The translations under genes were made by a program, and so were the position numbers. Positions 1 through 11,852 of a stretch of 64,000 bases of DNA are shown here, in pieces (within the stretch, counting starts at the first letter, position 1; each line of letters starts with the position of its first letter). Origin of the DNA: Toxorhynchites rutilus septentrionalis (lineage: Eukaryota; Arthropoda; Insecta; Diptera; Culicidae). Under the pieces are notes generated by a model that made no database searches, had not been told where the DNA came from, and saw nothing but the letters and a program-made list of their open reading frames with translations. The stretch is taken from the NCBI RefSeq assembly GCF_029784135.1, contig NC_073746.1:291477089-291541088 (forward strand), in the 5' to 3' direction.

Positions 1-159
1 ATAGGAAAACTTGAAATTCCAGAACCCTTATCATCTGGTAACTATCTAGAAGGTCGTTATACATTATTCTCTTCAAAAAAGACCCTAAAGACACGCTACA
101 ACTGTATGAAATGTAAAAAAATATGTTTGTCTCGATCATGCCGTTATGGTATGTTCTGA
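1..159 (+). pseudogene. C-terminal fragment of a piggyBac-like transposase (cut by window edge)
   Basis: The frame is open from base 1 and ends at TGA 157-159, giving 52 residues. It ends in a cysteine-rich block: YNCMKCKKICL at about residues 33-43, then one more Cys at 47. Many piggyBac-family transposases end in a cysteine-rich domain of this type, preceded as here by a GRYTLF / basic stretch. The catalytic domain would lie upstream of the window, so activity cannot be judged. I see no clear piggyBac terminus downstream. A different Cys-rich protein tail is possible. The family call is from memory of the motif pattern, not a search. Confidence 0.4.
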
Positions 160-3100
160 TTTTTTTACTAATGAAATCTTAATCGATAAATACGTTTTAA
201 TGTGATATCATAGCTCTTTATACTTTCATGAATTATATTCAGTTGCTTACTTTCAATTAATAACAGGAAAAAAGTCGAATTTCGTTATTTGTGTTGAAGT
301 ATCAAAAATTTCTCTGTTTTGAAGAGGCTGAATTAGATGACTATTAAAACTGAATGAAGAAGAAGAAAACATATTTTCTGTACATTTTTCATTCAATTAT
401 ACCGTCTTCTTCAAAGAAATACTAATAAAGCTAAAAAAATATACAATAGCAATATTACGAAGAAGTTCAACTTTCGGTCTGTCACATCGTGCGCGAGTAT
501 ATGTGTTATGATTTTGTACAGAATTTTTTGAAAAAATGGTTCCCTTTTTCTTTATTCGCGATTACTTTGATAATTATTCGATGTATTCGTAATTTGATTT
601 TTCATTATTCGATACAAAATTCCTCGGATAAAATTGCAGATATTCGATTATTTGAATCTATCGAACGACTAACCGACGTCTCTAACTGCAAAACGTTGCA
701 AAAATATTTCCATCACCAACCGACACCGAGAGCCGATTTATTCTCTTGAGCTGAAACATATAATAAGATAGAGTATATTACAAACCTAACTTTAACCGTA
801 AAAGACTTACCTTTCAACTGTTCAATGCTCTTATTGCCACCAAAACAATTCTACTCACAACGACCAAAAAAATAAATATTGCAAAATATTGCTGATTGTT
901 TACATACAAAATCCAAGATGGCTGAATTACCGTATTGTATTTATCGTGGGTGGCTCTACTTGAAACGCGTAGAAAACGAATAATCGAGGGCGGTTGCAGC
1001 ATTATGAAAATCACTATAATTTTTTTGAAACTTTATTGCCAAAATAAATAAGTGTACAACTTTGAGATATACGGGAACCACTACGGGATCTCTTGCGATT
1101 AAACACTATCTCTCGCCTCCAGGGCGAACATGATGTTAGTTGCGTGAATTGCAGTAATGGCGGTAAACCGTGGCACTGCAGTAATTCCGGAGAACTTAAT
1201 CTTTAAACAATGCCTAAAATTATTTCCTACGTGGATAATATTCAAAACACTCACAATATGTAACCAATAGCCTTGCTCCTTTCTCTTTCTTGTATTTATA
1301 AACAATTCGTTAGCGGAAAATAGATCATCGTTTTCGTATTTCTTTTAATTTAATTCATCGTCACGTGAAACAATAAATAGCAATAAATAGAATGATCTGA
1401 ACTCGAACTTTTTTTGTTATACGGAATCTATAAATCACAAATGAATACTGAAAACAATAACAAAAAAATTCATAACATCAGATGTCATTTTTCCTGCGTC
1501 TAATAGATGTTTCAAAAACCATCTCTTTTCCACAATCACTCATCAATCATAAACCTTCCCACCGAATCATTGTTATTAGACGAATTTAGATTTCAGAAGA
1601 AAAAAAACACTTCACACCTATCTTAGCGAGAAACAAACGAGCCCCATTATGCGGCTTGATCCGAGATCCGAAACAGACCATAAGCACTTCCGATTATTTT
1701 GCATCCGATTTCGAACCCATCAGCTGAGCTCCGTGTATATCGGGCTATTGTTTCCCACCATAGTAAATTCAAATTCTGCGTAGCAAATTACGTTCCTAGC
1801 CCGGCCCATCGTTAAAAAAAAGAAGAAAAAAAGAAAGGCTCCCGAGGCGGCGGGGAAAAAGGCGCTGTTATAATAGGGCACTCCAATCCCACGGAGGGGT
1901 ACTGTGGAGACAAATGACCAAGTTTCCCAAAGCCTCATCATAGACGGAAGGAAAAGGAAGGAGAAAAATTGATTTATTTTTCACCGTTCCATTTCTCGTC
2001 ATCCACATTTTAGATCCGCTCGGGTCTGCGCAACTTGCTCCACGGTGAGGATCTTTGGTCTGTCTGTCTAGGCCAAGGCAGAATTTGCCGGCCGGATGAT
2101 CGGTCGGGATTTGGGAAGTTTATTTCTGTATAACGGTGATGGTGATTTTTTACCCTCATTCGCTAGCTACTGACTAGCATAAAACGCGCGCGCTCGCATC
2201 GGTCTGTAAACAGCAACGGTAGAGTGGAAGAGCAATGATTTCAGCTGGAGGTATAAGGCTTTTGGGAAATTACACTAGATCCATTTTTTCGCTGCGCTTC
2301 GGTCAACCTATCTGCTGCTCCTCGCTTAATTTCACGTGGTGAATGTGGTTACGTGCAATTTGCTGCCGGAGGCTCCGGTTCCCATCGACTTTCCACGCTG
2401 AGAACCGTAGACAAGACAGAAGGCCGTGCCCCCCACCAACTTTAGGGTAGGGAAGGGGAAGGGTTTCGGATAGCTCGGATCTAATTTGTGAGTCATTCAT
2501 TGGTACATTTTCGTGAAGTTTCCTGATGATCAGCGATCTGCCATCTCCGTGGTGGCAATAATGATGAGCATGACGTAGGAACCCAGCCGGACGGCAATGG
2601 TTGCGGTTAACGATCGATCGGTGTCTATCCATCCGTGGTGATCTATTTTCGATCGGTCGTTTTTGATTGCCCAAACTGTTTCGGAGCTTTAGACTTCAAC
2701 TCGTGGTTTCCTTTCGCGTCGGCAACGGTTGGTTTCACGACTAGATATTTTTTGGTAGGGAAGAGATTATCAGCACGCACGGATGGAGGTCTCTCGTATT
2801 TTTTCAGCGGATTTGGAAGTAGGCAGCAAACGATAAAAAGGCATAAACAACCTCCAAAGCGAAATGGAAGAGGAAGTTCATATGCGTATCCGTTCGTGTT
2901 TTTGGAGAACTCGGAAATTAACTCCAAATCGGGAACAGTAAAAGCAGAGCGCAAAAAAACACTCAGGTACAGTCTATCCGTTCTCCTATTGCTGCGTACT
3001 TTCTCACGTTGCGCTAGTTAATACTACGTTCAACTTATGATAAACTGTAACAGTTTCATCACTAATTCCCCGTTAGGTGCCAACAGAAACATCTCTTTGC

Positions 3101-3427
3101 AATTTCATTGGCAACGATTATCAGGTTCCAAATTTTCTATCACCGAGCGCCTTTCTCCTCCCATGCCGAGATAGAAAAGTATTGAAATCACAACAATAAT
3201 TAGCTGTATGTCTTTTTGTTTTTCTGATTGATCAAAACAAATACCGCAATCTTATTCTAAATGAACGACGGTAAGTAGATTGATTGTCAATCCCAAGAAA
3301 GCACAATTATTTTTGAATAGTGCGAGATTCTCGGAATAAAGTAACACATTCAGGAGATGATTCCGAATCCGGACAGATCAAGAGTACACGATAAAATGTC
3401 ATATTGGAGGAGTTTCATAAGAGTATG
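160..3427. other. No recognisable gene; AT-rich, then more GC-rich unique sequence
   Basis: Only short ORFs without family resemblance are present. The stretch 1640-3000 is less AT-rich and includes an alternating purine-pyrimidine run near 2185. I could not find an exon with convincing coding character. It may be intronic or intergenic host DNA. Confidence 0.4.
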
Positions 3428-3845
3428 TTACAAGCTCTAGAAGAATGAAGAAATGATTTTCTGATCCGGGAGACCGCAAAACTCTTCAGTATACCAAAAA
3501 ATATACTGGAAGATCTGATTAAGGAACGCTACTTATTCACAAAAAAAGATGCAGCAGTATTATTTCAAACGAAGAACAAAAAAAATATCATGTTAGTAAA
3601 AAAAAATACTATATAGTTAGGAAAAGTCATCAAAAGTCATAGAAAGTTGGATTCTATGAAAACCCAGCATCTCAACTAAGAATGGATTAATTGCTTTATG
3701 AAATTGCACCTGGAACTTTCCATGAGATTTCCTAGAAAGATGGTCAATCGGCGAGTTGTGTACGAAGGCGATATTCGCACATGGTTTCAACCAGTAGGTG
3801 TGTATCTCAAGGATGCTTACGTTGTGGACATACAGTACTGGCAAA
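3428..3845 (+). pseudogene. pogo/Tigger-like transposase, N-terminal DNA-binding remnant
   Basis: Two blocks on the plus strand resemble the paired helix-turn-helix domains of pogo/CENP-B type transposases. At 3428-3560 the frame reads LQALEE, an in-frame TGA, then IRETAKLFSIPKN, matching the 'AA..FGIP.STL' psq-type helix-turn-helix. At about 3681-3812 the frame reads EWINCFMKLHLELSMRFP, the counterpart of the family signature 'W...FMKRHPELS.R.P'. Several stops and frame changes separate the blocks, and no DDE domain follows, so this is a decayed fragment. Termini were not found. Assignment is by motif similarity only. Confidence 0.5.
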
Positions 3846-5150
3846 AATAAAGTAAATACAATTTATTCATTAACAAGAGTCACCATGTCTCTGTTAGATT
3901 GGCATGTACCTTATTGTTATCTACGGAAAAAATGATTTTTATTCGTAATATTGAATTCCATAAATTGATTCCAGCAATGTTTATATTATTTGATTACATT
4001 AGAAGAATTTTGTTAAAACGGCACCATTAAGGCTGACAAAAAAGTAAACACTGTGGACAATCGTTTATTTATACACAAATACAACTCTTGACTGACAAAC
4101 CATGCGCTCTGTCATGTGTTATGAATGTAAACAAAACAAACGTCATCCGGTATCAGTAGTGACTGCAGAGAAGAGAAGTGGAACTTGAGAAAAAAAAAGT
4201 GGCAACGATTTGTGGCAAGAAAACGTAAACAGTGAAAAAAATGACAGATGGTTTACGCTCTAAAAATTGAACATAATGTTAAGATGTCTCTAAAACAGTG
4301 GGAGACATCATATATAAGGTGGGAGGTTGGTATATAATGTTATTTATGTTAGCATCATCATGATAAACACGACGAATTAGATAAAAATTACGAACTGAAA
4401 ATTGAATAAAATATACATATAGTCGCTGAAAGTGCTGTGGATAAATATTATAATGCATTTTCATCTGTTTATGTATAATGCCGTTAACATTTGCATTATT
4501 AAAATAAACCCATAGGTATTGTAATCATGACTTGCTGTGCTATTCATGACAACATGACTATTCATTATAGTCGTATTCCACCAATGATAAAAAATGAGTA
4601 ATTTACGAATGAAGCTTCACCATAGAAACTGGACATTGAATAAAAAAAATTAAAATGTGGTAAGAGCATCAGATCAAATATTTTAAAGCATTCTTATCGG
4701 AACTAAATGAATGATACAATAATTATACGACTAAATAAAGTATGTACAAATTGAATAAAAACATATAGACTCTATCGCTTTTTGCTCATCCATTTTTCGA
4801 TGGATTTAAAAGATTTTTGAAAAGCGCTTTAAAAGCTATCAGAGCGAAATTTAAGACGATGTGTAGAGTAAAATGATAAAAACGATGAAGAAGTGAAGAG
4901 AGTACATCTAATTTGCTCATTTTTTTTACTTTATACAATTTTTTTCCCTAATCAGTAATCTACGTTTAATGGTATTTATTTAAATATACAATATACTCAA
5001 ACTCATCCGGATTTTTGGCATATATTACAAAATTTGCCCCGTACTCAAACAGTTAAAGTCAATAATTTCACACTTGCGAAAAAGGGAAATTCTATTCGCA
5101 TATATATAGTCTAGTCGCATAGGATGATCGAACGAAGCTTAAAAACATGT
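3846..5150. other. No recognisable gene
   Basis: AT-rich sequence with only short ORFs and no family resemblance. I see no terminal repeats or clear promoter. Confidence 0.4.
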
Positions 5151-5716
5151 TAACTCTGAAAAATCATAACTCAAGAACGGAAAAGAACACATCTCTGATT
5201 TTTTAATATGTTAAGTGAAATTCCTCAGCTTTCAAGAAAAAATATGGTCCCAAACCATGTAACCTATAAAAAACAGATACAATTATTAATCACGAAATTT
5301 CCAAAAAAATCTAGCTCATTGGCTTTAATTTGATATATCGATCATCTGAATCGGTCTAGCAGTTCAAATGTTATGAATTTTAGAGAATAGGAAAAAGGGG
5401 AAGAAATTGATATTCCGAACTATCGGTTAACTTTACAAAATTATAACTCAAAAAAGAAAAACGAACACTTTTGATTTTGAGTAAAAATGTTAATGTGTAA
5501 AAAAATTCTCAGTTTTACAGAAAAAATATAGCGCCGTTGGTCCCGAATCCATGTAAACTATAAACAACCGATACAATCAATAATTACGAAAACAAAATTC
5601 AAATTGCTTGCAAGTTTGATATTTTTCCAAAAAAAAACTAGCTAATTCACTAGATAATTAATTTGATGTGTCGATCATCTGAATCGGCTTAGGGGTTCAA
5701 AAGTTATGAGAATTGG
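5151..5716 (+). repeat. Two tandem units of a roughly 280-bp satellite-like repeat
   Basis: The phrase 'aaaatcataactcaagaac' near 5158 recurs in diverged form near 5436. In both units it is followed in the same order by a 'cctcagctttcaagaaaaaatat'-like stretch, 'catgta.actataaa', 'gatacaat.aataattacgaaa' and a 'cgatcatctgaatcgg' block. A third copy lies at about 25600-26350. The units are diverged, so this is an old dispersed or tandem family with no coding content. Confidence 0.7.
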
Positions 5717-7529
5717 GAAAAAGCGAAAAAAAATCGAACCACCCCAAAAAAAAATACAGGTTCAATGTTTTACCATTACGAAAAAAGCTACTAATTTTCA
5801 CATAAATCTGAAAACCACTATATCAGTTTGACATGGAATGGCTGAAGTAATACCGCAATAGTTCCGAAATTTCGAAGTACGCGTTTTTCTTGTTGTTTTT
5901 CATGTCTTTTAGTGCGGCCATAATAATAATTAGGATTACTGCATTTGGATTGATGGTAGAAAACATAAGTATCATTAACTTCTTTGAATAGTGGATGTGA
6001 TATAATTCAGTTTATATATTTATATATACATTTATATATATTTTTAAACGAAAACATTTGTCAAACAAACTGCAAGACTAAAAACTTTTATACTGTGCCT
6101 TCATTTTTTGAGTTTAACATATAAAGACTCTTCAATAAACATGGCATTGAAACAACAGAGTAAAACTGACACACAATTATGACGGATGATTGCTTTTTGA
6201 TTGGCGCGTGCTCCAACTAGCGAGCCGCCAATTGAAAACCACTCCAACTAAAAAAGCGCCAATAAGCGAATGTGTACTGTAAAACTGTAAAAAAATATAA
6301 AAAATATACAATCGAAGATTCTTTGTCGTTTGGAAAAAAATATTAAATTCATGTGAATGGAGACGACTTTTGTGTACAGCACATGTCACTGGGGCCTTTT
6401 GCTGATTAAGTAAGTAAGATTTCTTCCAAAACGTTATAATTTTTCAACCATTGAGTCAATTTCAAAAATCGACATATTAAATGAAATCTTATTCCTCTAT
6501 GAATCAACTTCAATCTGTCATTCAAACAAACTCAGAAATTAAATGCTACAGAAAAACTTTAATTATAGAGCTCTAAGCCAATTTGCCACTCAATTTTTCA
6601 CAATTCGCTCTTTCACACCAAGTTTCTTCCTTGTCGCGATGTTACAGAGACGGTTCGGATTCCTCAAGGCGAAATCGTTTTTTTGAGTAAGCTTTTAGCT
6701 GAAATATTTTTATTTTTATTTTAATTCGTATTCGTATTCATAGTTCACTTACAATTTATGTTCCTTTCCTTACTTATTCGTCTACTTGTAACCGTTTTCT
6801 TAGTATAAATGTTGAGTTCTGTAAGCTGTCTTTTAGTTAGTTGTGTTCAATTTTTAGAATAATATATTCCTTACAACTAAATAGAAAAAATCGTATTCAC
6901 CAATCGATTTAGTTTATAAATTTCGATCAACTTTGTACTCCCGCGCTATTACTGTTGTGAATGAGGTATATAATCTGTATCTGACGTATTCACAACGAAT
7001 GACAGTGAAGCGTTAGTTTCACATAAAGAATTTATATAAATGAGAAAGAATCAGAAGCGTTTTACGTTGACGAGGGGTTTTGTACCGTTGCACACACGCA
7101 ATTTTAAACCTCTCAAATTGAATTGTCAAAATGACAGGTCAAAGAACGAAAAGCAGGAAAAAAATAACAAATAATGGAGGGTAAATAATAAAGCAAAGGT
7201 AATCATGGATTTTTAATAACCATCTCAGAAAAATATTGAAAAAACACATGTAACATGTAACATGGTTTCTCATTCAAAATGCATTTATTTTTTTTATTCC
7301 TTTTGAATCAAAAATTAAATTCATTTAAATTTATTTCATTTAAATAAAAAATACATACATAACATGAACATAAAACATACAATACATACAGAATACATGT
7401 ATAAAAACCAACAATAATCTATAAACAAAAATTTAACAACTAGACGTTAAATGGTAAATGTGTATATAATTTTTTGTTGCTTAACTTATTGTCTCGCAAA
7501 TATTTTTGTGATTTTTGAACTAATCCTCA
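5717..7529. other. No recognisable gene; AT-rich
   Basis: Includes TA-rich simple sequence at about 6010-6045. Short ORFs here resemble nothing I know. Confidence 0.4.
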
Positions 7530-7649
7530 ATTTTTTTAAGCCGTTATAACGAAACATTTTAGGCCGTAAATCGAAAACATGTCTGAATTGAAGAGCGCCG
7601 TTATAGCGAAATGTCGTATAAAGAGCGGCCGTATAGCGAGGTATGGGTG
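7530..7649 (-). repeat. Probable Tigger/pogo-type element terminus
   Basis: Read on the minus strand from a TA at 7650-7651, the sequence begins 'cacccatacctcgctatacg' and continues through 'cgctataacggc' and 'cgttataacggc'. The phrases 'cctcgctatacgg' and 'cgctataacgg' are typical of Tigger/pogo termini. No matching opposite terminus was found nearby, so only one end is called. It abuts the Tc3-like remnant that follows. Confidence 0.35.
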
Positions 7650-7699
7650 TATTAGCTTTTCGGCTTCACAAAAAATATGAAAGAAGTATCAGGAACGCG

Positions 7700-8276
7700 A
7701 AATCGTAGCCGACAAGCTTGTTCGAGGACGAAAACGCTCGACAACACCTCAACAGGATGCTCTTCTCGTACCGGAAGAAAAAAATCGAAACTATGAACCG
7801 AGTCATCAGAGAGAGCCCATCTCTAAACATATCCACAAGAACTATCCGTCTACGGCTGCACCAACGAAGACTGAAGGACAAGTTCGCAGAACGGCAACTC
7901 ACTCATCAGCAAGCGCAATCGTATCAAGCGGCTGGATTTCAGAATCGACGGAATAATGACTGCTAATAGATACATCGTCATGCTTTCGGAAAACCTGGAG
8001 TCATCCTTGTTGAAAGTTGGACTTGGAAATGACATAACCTACTACAAGATGATGATCCCAAGCATACTGCTCGCTAATCGCAAACATTTTTTCGCGGATC
8101 ACGCATAAAGCTGATCGATTGGCCTGGCCAACGTGACCAATGAAAATCTGTCGTTCAAAGCGCTGCAGACAACGTGGGTTTCAATAGATGGCCACTACTG
8201 GCAAAACCACGTGGAAAGCATGCCATGTCGCCTACAAGCGGTCATTGATGCCAAGGAACGGTATGCAAAGTACTGA
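7700..8276 (+). pseudogene. Tc1/Tc3-like transposase remnant
   Basis: Pieces of a Tc1/Tc3-type DD34E transposase appear in order across several frames. RGRKRSTTPQQD near 7727 and IRESPSLNISTRTIRLRLHQ near 7808-7865 form the second helix-turn-helix region. QDDDPKHTAR near 8052 is the second catalytic Asp motif. DWPGQ near 8115 precedes the position of the third catalytic residue. SMPCRLQAVIDAKERYAKY ending at the TGA 8274-8276 is the usual C-terminus. The first catalytic Asp block is missing and several frameshifts and stops intervene, so the gene is dead and internally deleted. Clear TIRs were not found. Confidence 0.75.
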
Positions 8277-9310
8277 CTCTGGATCGAGGATTATTTGTTT
8301 TTTGTTTTCTTGGTAACTGTTTGAACTGTATAATTGTTTTGTCAACCTTGACTGCCACATAAATAAATTATTCATTGTTACAAACCTTCACGTTTTTCAA
8401 AATGCTTCATTCCATGCTATTGAATTCTTTACTTTATCCTTATGTGTGGTGGTCTTTGCAAAAGAAAAGTTTATTATTAGTCATTGAAACAGGGTATAAA
8501 AAGTGTATATTTTATTTCTGTCAGTGCTGTAGTTGACAACAAGAGTCTACAATGTGGATGAAATCACAACGCGTTATCGCGTTTGTATCGACAAGACACA
8601 AAATCGTATTGTTTCTTCACATATCGCGATTCCCAACCAGCATTGTCAGAAGAATTCAAAAACTTTTGGGAGTTGGTCGGTCGAGTTCTGGTGGGATGAA
8701 CCCGGTCGCATTTCTTGATGGTGCTAATAGCGTCATATGTTGCAACCAATTCCGCAATGTGCGCTGGGTTCTCAGATTGTATTGATGCTGATGTGATGTT
8801 CATTACAGATATCGAAACCAGTGGAACTGTTAATGCTGTCAATGAACCTGAATGTACTACCATCAGTGAAAACGTTTTTGTAGAGATTATATGGTTATAT
8901 TTTTGAGCCTGAAGATGTTCTAAGATTGTTTGAACTTATTCCCTCATAGAAAGGTCGAACTCAACAAAAGATCTGCAGAAGTTCAGGAAGCTAACATTAT
9001 TGGAGATGGCTGATGAAGGTTTCATTTCTTGGGACATGTAACCTGTACTACTCTTGTTTATATCTTGTTAATTTTTATATGTGCACCCAAAATAAATGAT
9101 TAGCACACTTTTTGACATCCTCATACATTACTTTAAATGAGCTTAAAACTATCATTAAATGTACTATCTACCCATACTGGTACAGTATTTGCTTAAGCGA
9201 GAGGCGACTTTGTGTGTAATACATTTGCCATAGCAAATGTTTCACGTTGTTTCATGTTTGTTTCACTCGCAGAAAACCCTTTTCGTATATACTTATAAGA
9301 TCAACTTTAG
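8277..9310. other. No recognisable gene
   Basis: Overlapping short ORFs on both strands at about 8530-8910 show no family resemblance. Confidence 0.4.
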
Positions 9311-9612
9311 CTAGCCTTGATTCAATCCCTGCTTGGCATCGTTTGGGATTTTTTTATCTGTACAATTCCAAGCCGACATTCAGTCTAAGAGAATGAGAGG
9401 TCTTCTCTAACACCATAAAAAAACATCTTTTCTGTCAAGGATGATATCTCTTCTGTCAAGACTAAAGGTGTATGGAGCACACCTCTCATTCTCTCAGACT
9501 GAATGTCAGCTTGGAATTGTACACACACAAAAATCCCAAACGATGCCAAGTAGGGATAGAACCAAGGCCGGCTGTGTTGTAAGGCTGTTCCACACAACCA
9601 CGCTATCCACAC
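9311..9612. repeat. Inverted pair of tRNA-derived SINE copies
   Basis: The segment near 9313-9400 is repeated in inverse orientation at about 9482-9578. Matching arms include 'ccctgcttggcatcgtttgg' and 'gacattcagtct.agagaatgagagg'. About 80 bp separate the arms. The right copy reads on the minus strand from about 9612 and has a tRNA-like head: a box A-like 'tggatagcgtgg' and a box B-like 'ggttctatccc', the RNA polymerase III promoter elements expected of a tRNA-derived SINE. The left copy lacks most of the tRNA head. The pair could form a long hairpin in RNA. Confidence 0.6.
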
Positions 9613-10322
9613 AAACCACAATACGCCTTCCAAATGTGAAAAACAAGTGAAACAAGTGACTTGTTTGATACTGAGTACCGTTATCTATTACTCATAGGAG
9701 CACCGTACTGATTCGTGAACAGGTTCACTAGACATCAAGCTTCGTTTAAGAAAAGCATAAACTGATACTTGGTTGAGTAAAATATAAGATTAGCAAGGTT
9801 TCTTGCTGTGATGGCTGAGAGCAGACAAACGACCACAACAAAGGGTTAATAAATTATCAGCAAGTTAGGCCCCGCAAAAACTTAGCCGGATCGCACTGGG
9901 CGACGAACGTGCCTCATCTCTAATATACAGTGTCGGACAAACCATTGAGACCACTGCTCAAGCAGAAAAAGAAAGTGACAAAACTTTGAGAAAAAATAAT
10001 CCAATCCAGTGCTTCAATCCATTCATAATAATTTATTTGCATTGTTCGAAGAAATTTATAACATCTGTAATTAAAACAATAGTCATTCATTAGAAAATGC
10101 GTTTTAAGGCAGCATTCTAGTCTAGAAATTTGAAAAAAAATATTTTTTTTTCCTTCATATTTCTGTAGTTTAGGCATTCAAGGATATACCCTAGAAAGAA
10201 CCTACCGAAGAGCCCATTATTTACCGAGTTAGTGCCATTTTAGTGATGCGGTATCTAACCTGGTACGGCCATAACATTGAACTTCAAACGCGTTTTTTTA
10301 GAAACGAGTTTTATCAAAATGG
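9613..10322. other. No recognisable gene
   Basis: Short ORFs only, with no terminal repeats seen. The stretch 10220-10330 plus 10494-10760 reads as one continuous sequence if the hairpin element between them is removed. Confidence 0.4.
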
Positions 10323-10330
10323 CGTACACG

Positions 10331-10485
10331 CAAGCAAACCATTTGTCATGACAATTGTCATGCGAAAATGCGAAAACAGAATAGAAACTGAGAGAGGTTG
10401 GCGTCGACATCATGTCTCATACTGTATGTTTCTATTCTGTTTTCGCATTTACGCATGACAATTGTCATGACAAATGGTTTGCTTG
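10331..10485. mobile_element. Fold-back MITE with 8-bp target duplication (hAT-like)
   Basis: A 155-bp near-perfect hairpin. The left end 'caagcaaaccatttgtcatg' is repeated inverted at the right end, and the arms of about 63 bp differ at one visible position near 10367. A central loop of about 30 bp starts near 10394. The 8 bases CGTACACG occur directly on both sides (10323-10330 and 10486-10493). Eight-base target duplications are typical of hAT transposons, so I infer a non-autonomous hAT-like MITE. There is no coding capacity. The near-perfect arms suggest a fairly recent insertion. Confidence 0.8.
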
Positions 10486-10493
10486 CGTACACG

Positions 10494-10920
10494 ATATCTC
10501 AAGTTCTACTAAACCGATTCATGTCGAATTTCTATGAATACAATCTGTATGCATCTCTCTACAGCATGAACCTCTAAAAAATCGGGAAACGTAAGCAAAT
10601 ACGTTTTAAACCGCATTTTGTTTTTCGAACGGCCGCCATTTTGTCAAAAAAGATGTTTTTGACTTGTCCGAGGTTCATGCGATAGCGGCATCTCTACTAA
10701 TATAGAATATGTTCGATTTTTTGGTTTCATATAACCATAGCGGTTGGAATCGTGTACGCCTTGGCACAACTTTTTTTTCAACCTCCTGACTTCCTCAGCT
10801 TGTAACAATTCTAGTAATGAATATTTTTTCTTCGTTCAATTTTTGTTTTATTGTTAAAAGATAGATAAACAAATAATGATATAACGGAATACTCTTTGTT
10901 TTATTTTTACGGAGCTCGAA
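10494..10920. other. No gene seen
   Basis: Contains phrases such as 'acggccgccattttgtcaaa' typical of dispersed repeats, but no terminal structure was resolved. Confidence 0.35.
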
Positions 10921-10982
10921 AAGACGTCCGAAATTCATGTCTCTACAATAGAAGACGTCCGAAACTCGTGTCTCTACACTAG
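10921..10982 (+). repeat. 31-bp tandem duplication
   Basis: Two adjacent 31-bp units begin 'aagacgtccgaaattcatg' and 'aagacgtccgaaactcgtg' and differ at a few positions. They lie just downstream (element orientation) of the minus-strand Tc1-like remnant and may belong to its 3' non-coding part. Confidence 0.7.
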
Positions 10983-11099
10983 AATACCTCCTTAAGCATT
11001 CTTAACAAATAAAATGACGCGACAAAAATTGAGACCGGTTTTAAAACTCATGGTAAAAAAAATAAAAACAAGTAAATTTATACCGTGAAAAGCTTCCAG

Positions 11100-11852
11100 G
11101 TCGTGTAAACTTTATTACACATCACTTCACTCACTCTGCTCGGCATGGATTCCACCAGCTTCAGATCCGGTGACTGCGCTGGTCACTTCATTACGTCGAC
11201 TTTGTTATCCTGGATCCACTTTTTGGCGATCTTGGCGGTGCGCTTCGAACTGCCATTTCATGGACATCTCCTACTCAACGTGTGGTAGCATAACATCCTT
11301 TAGGACTTGGGCGTAGAGGTACTGATCCATGTTCTTATCCACCCAGTACAGGGGGCCAACCCCGTACCAGGAGAAGCACCCCCACACCATAACGTTCCAT
11401 GATGCTAGAATGTCTTCGTGGTATACTGTGGCATGTAAGTGCAGCCTATTCGGCGATGGACTCAAGTTTTTCCGTCCGAGCTCATGAGGTTTACCTTCGT
11501 CTCATCCGACCACAGTATATTTCGCCACTGCTTTTCCTTCTCCGGACCGATCCAATCGAAGTGGTCTTCCACGAACTTCAGCCGCGCCTTCAGATGCTTC
11601 GGCGTCAGCATCGGGACCTTCCGAGGGCTTTTATCTTTCTTGGAGGCTCGTTTCATGGCAGAGTCATCCTTCGCGGTCGTTTTCCTTGGGCGTCTTATCT
11701 TTTTGGATTTTTTTGCGGTTATGGAGAGCCTTAAACACGAAGGTTTTGGATGATCCCAAGTACTCTGCGATTTCGCGTTGGTTGCTGCCTGCCTTGGACA
11801 TTTTGCGGATGACCATCCACTGTGTTTCCGTGCAACTATGCACGCGACCCAT
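11100..11852 (-). pseudogene. Tc1-like transposase pseudogene
   Basis: The minus-strand frame starting at ATG 11852-11850 (MGRVHSCTETQW) has a helix-turn-helix of the form KAGSNQREIAEYLGSSKTFV. It is followed in other frames by ARLKFVEDHFDWI and ILWSDETKVNL (first catalytic Asp), then WNVMVWGCFSWYGVGPLYW and YAQVLKDVMLPHV, all standard Tc1 blocks. Near 11240 the second Asp motif has been lost in a small deletion; the frame resumes with KIAKKWIQDNKVDVMK-like text, an in-frame TGA, then AQSPDLK, after which the expected NPIE motif is not kept. Several frameshifts and stops make it non-functional. Clear TIRs were not identified. Confidence 0.75.

Noticed and set aside
489..749. An 86-codon ORF as a host gene
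   Set aside because: No domain, no promoter evidence and composition like the surrounding AT-rich DNA.
11399..11753. Overlapping plus-strand ORFs of about 104-111 codons
   Set aside because: They are shadows of the minus-strand Tc1-like transposase.
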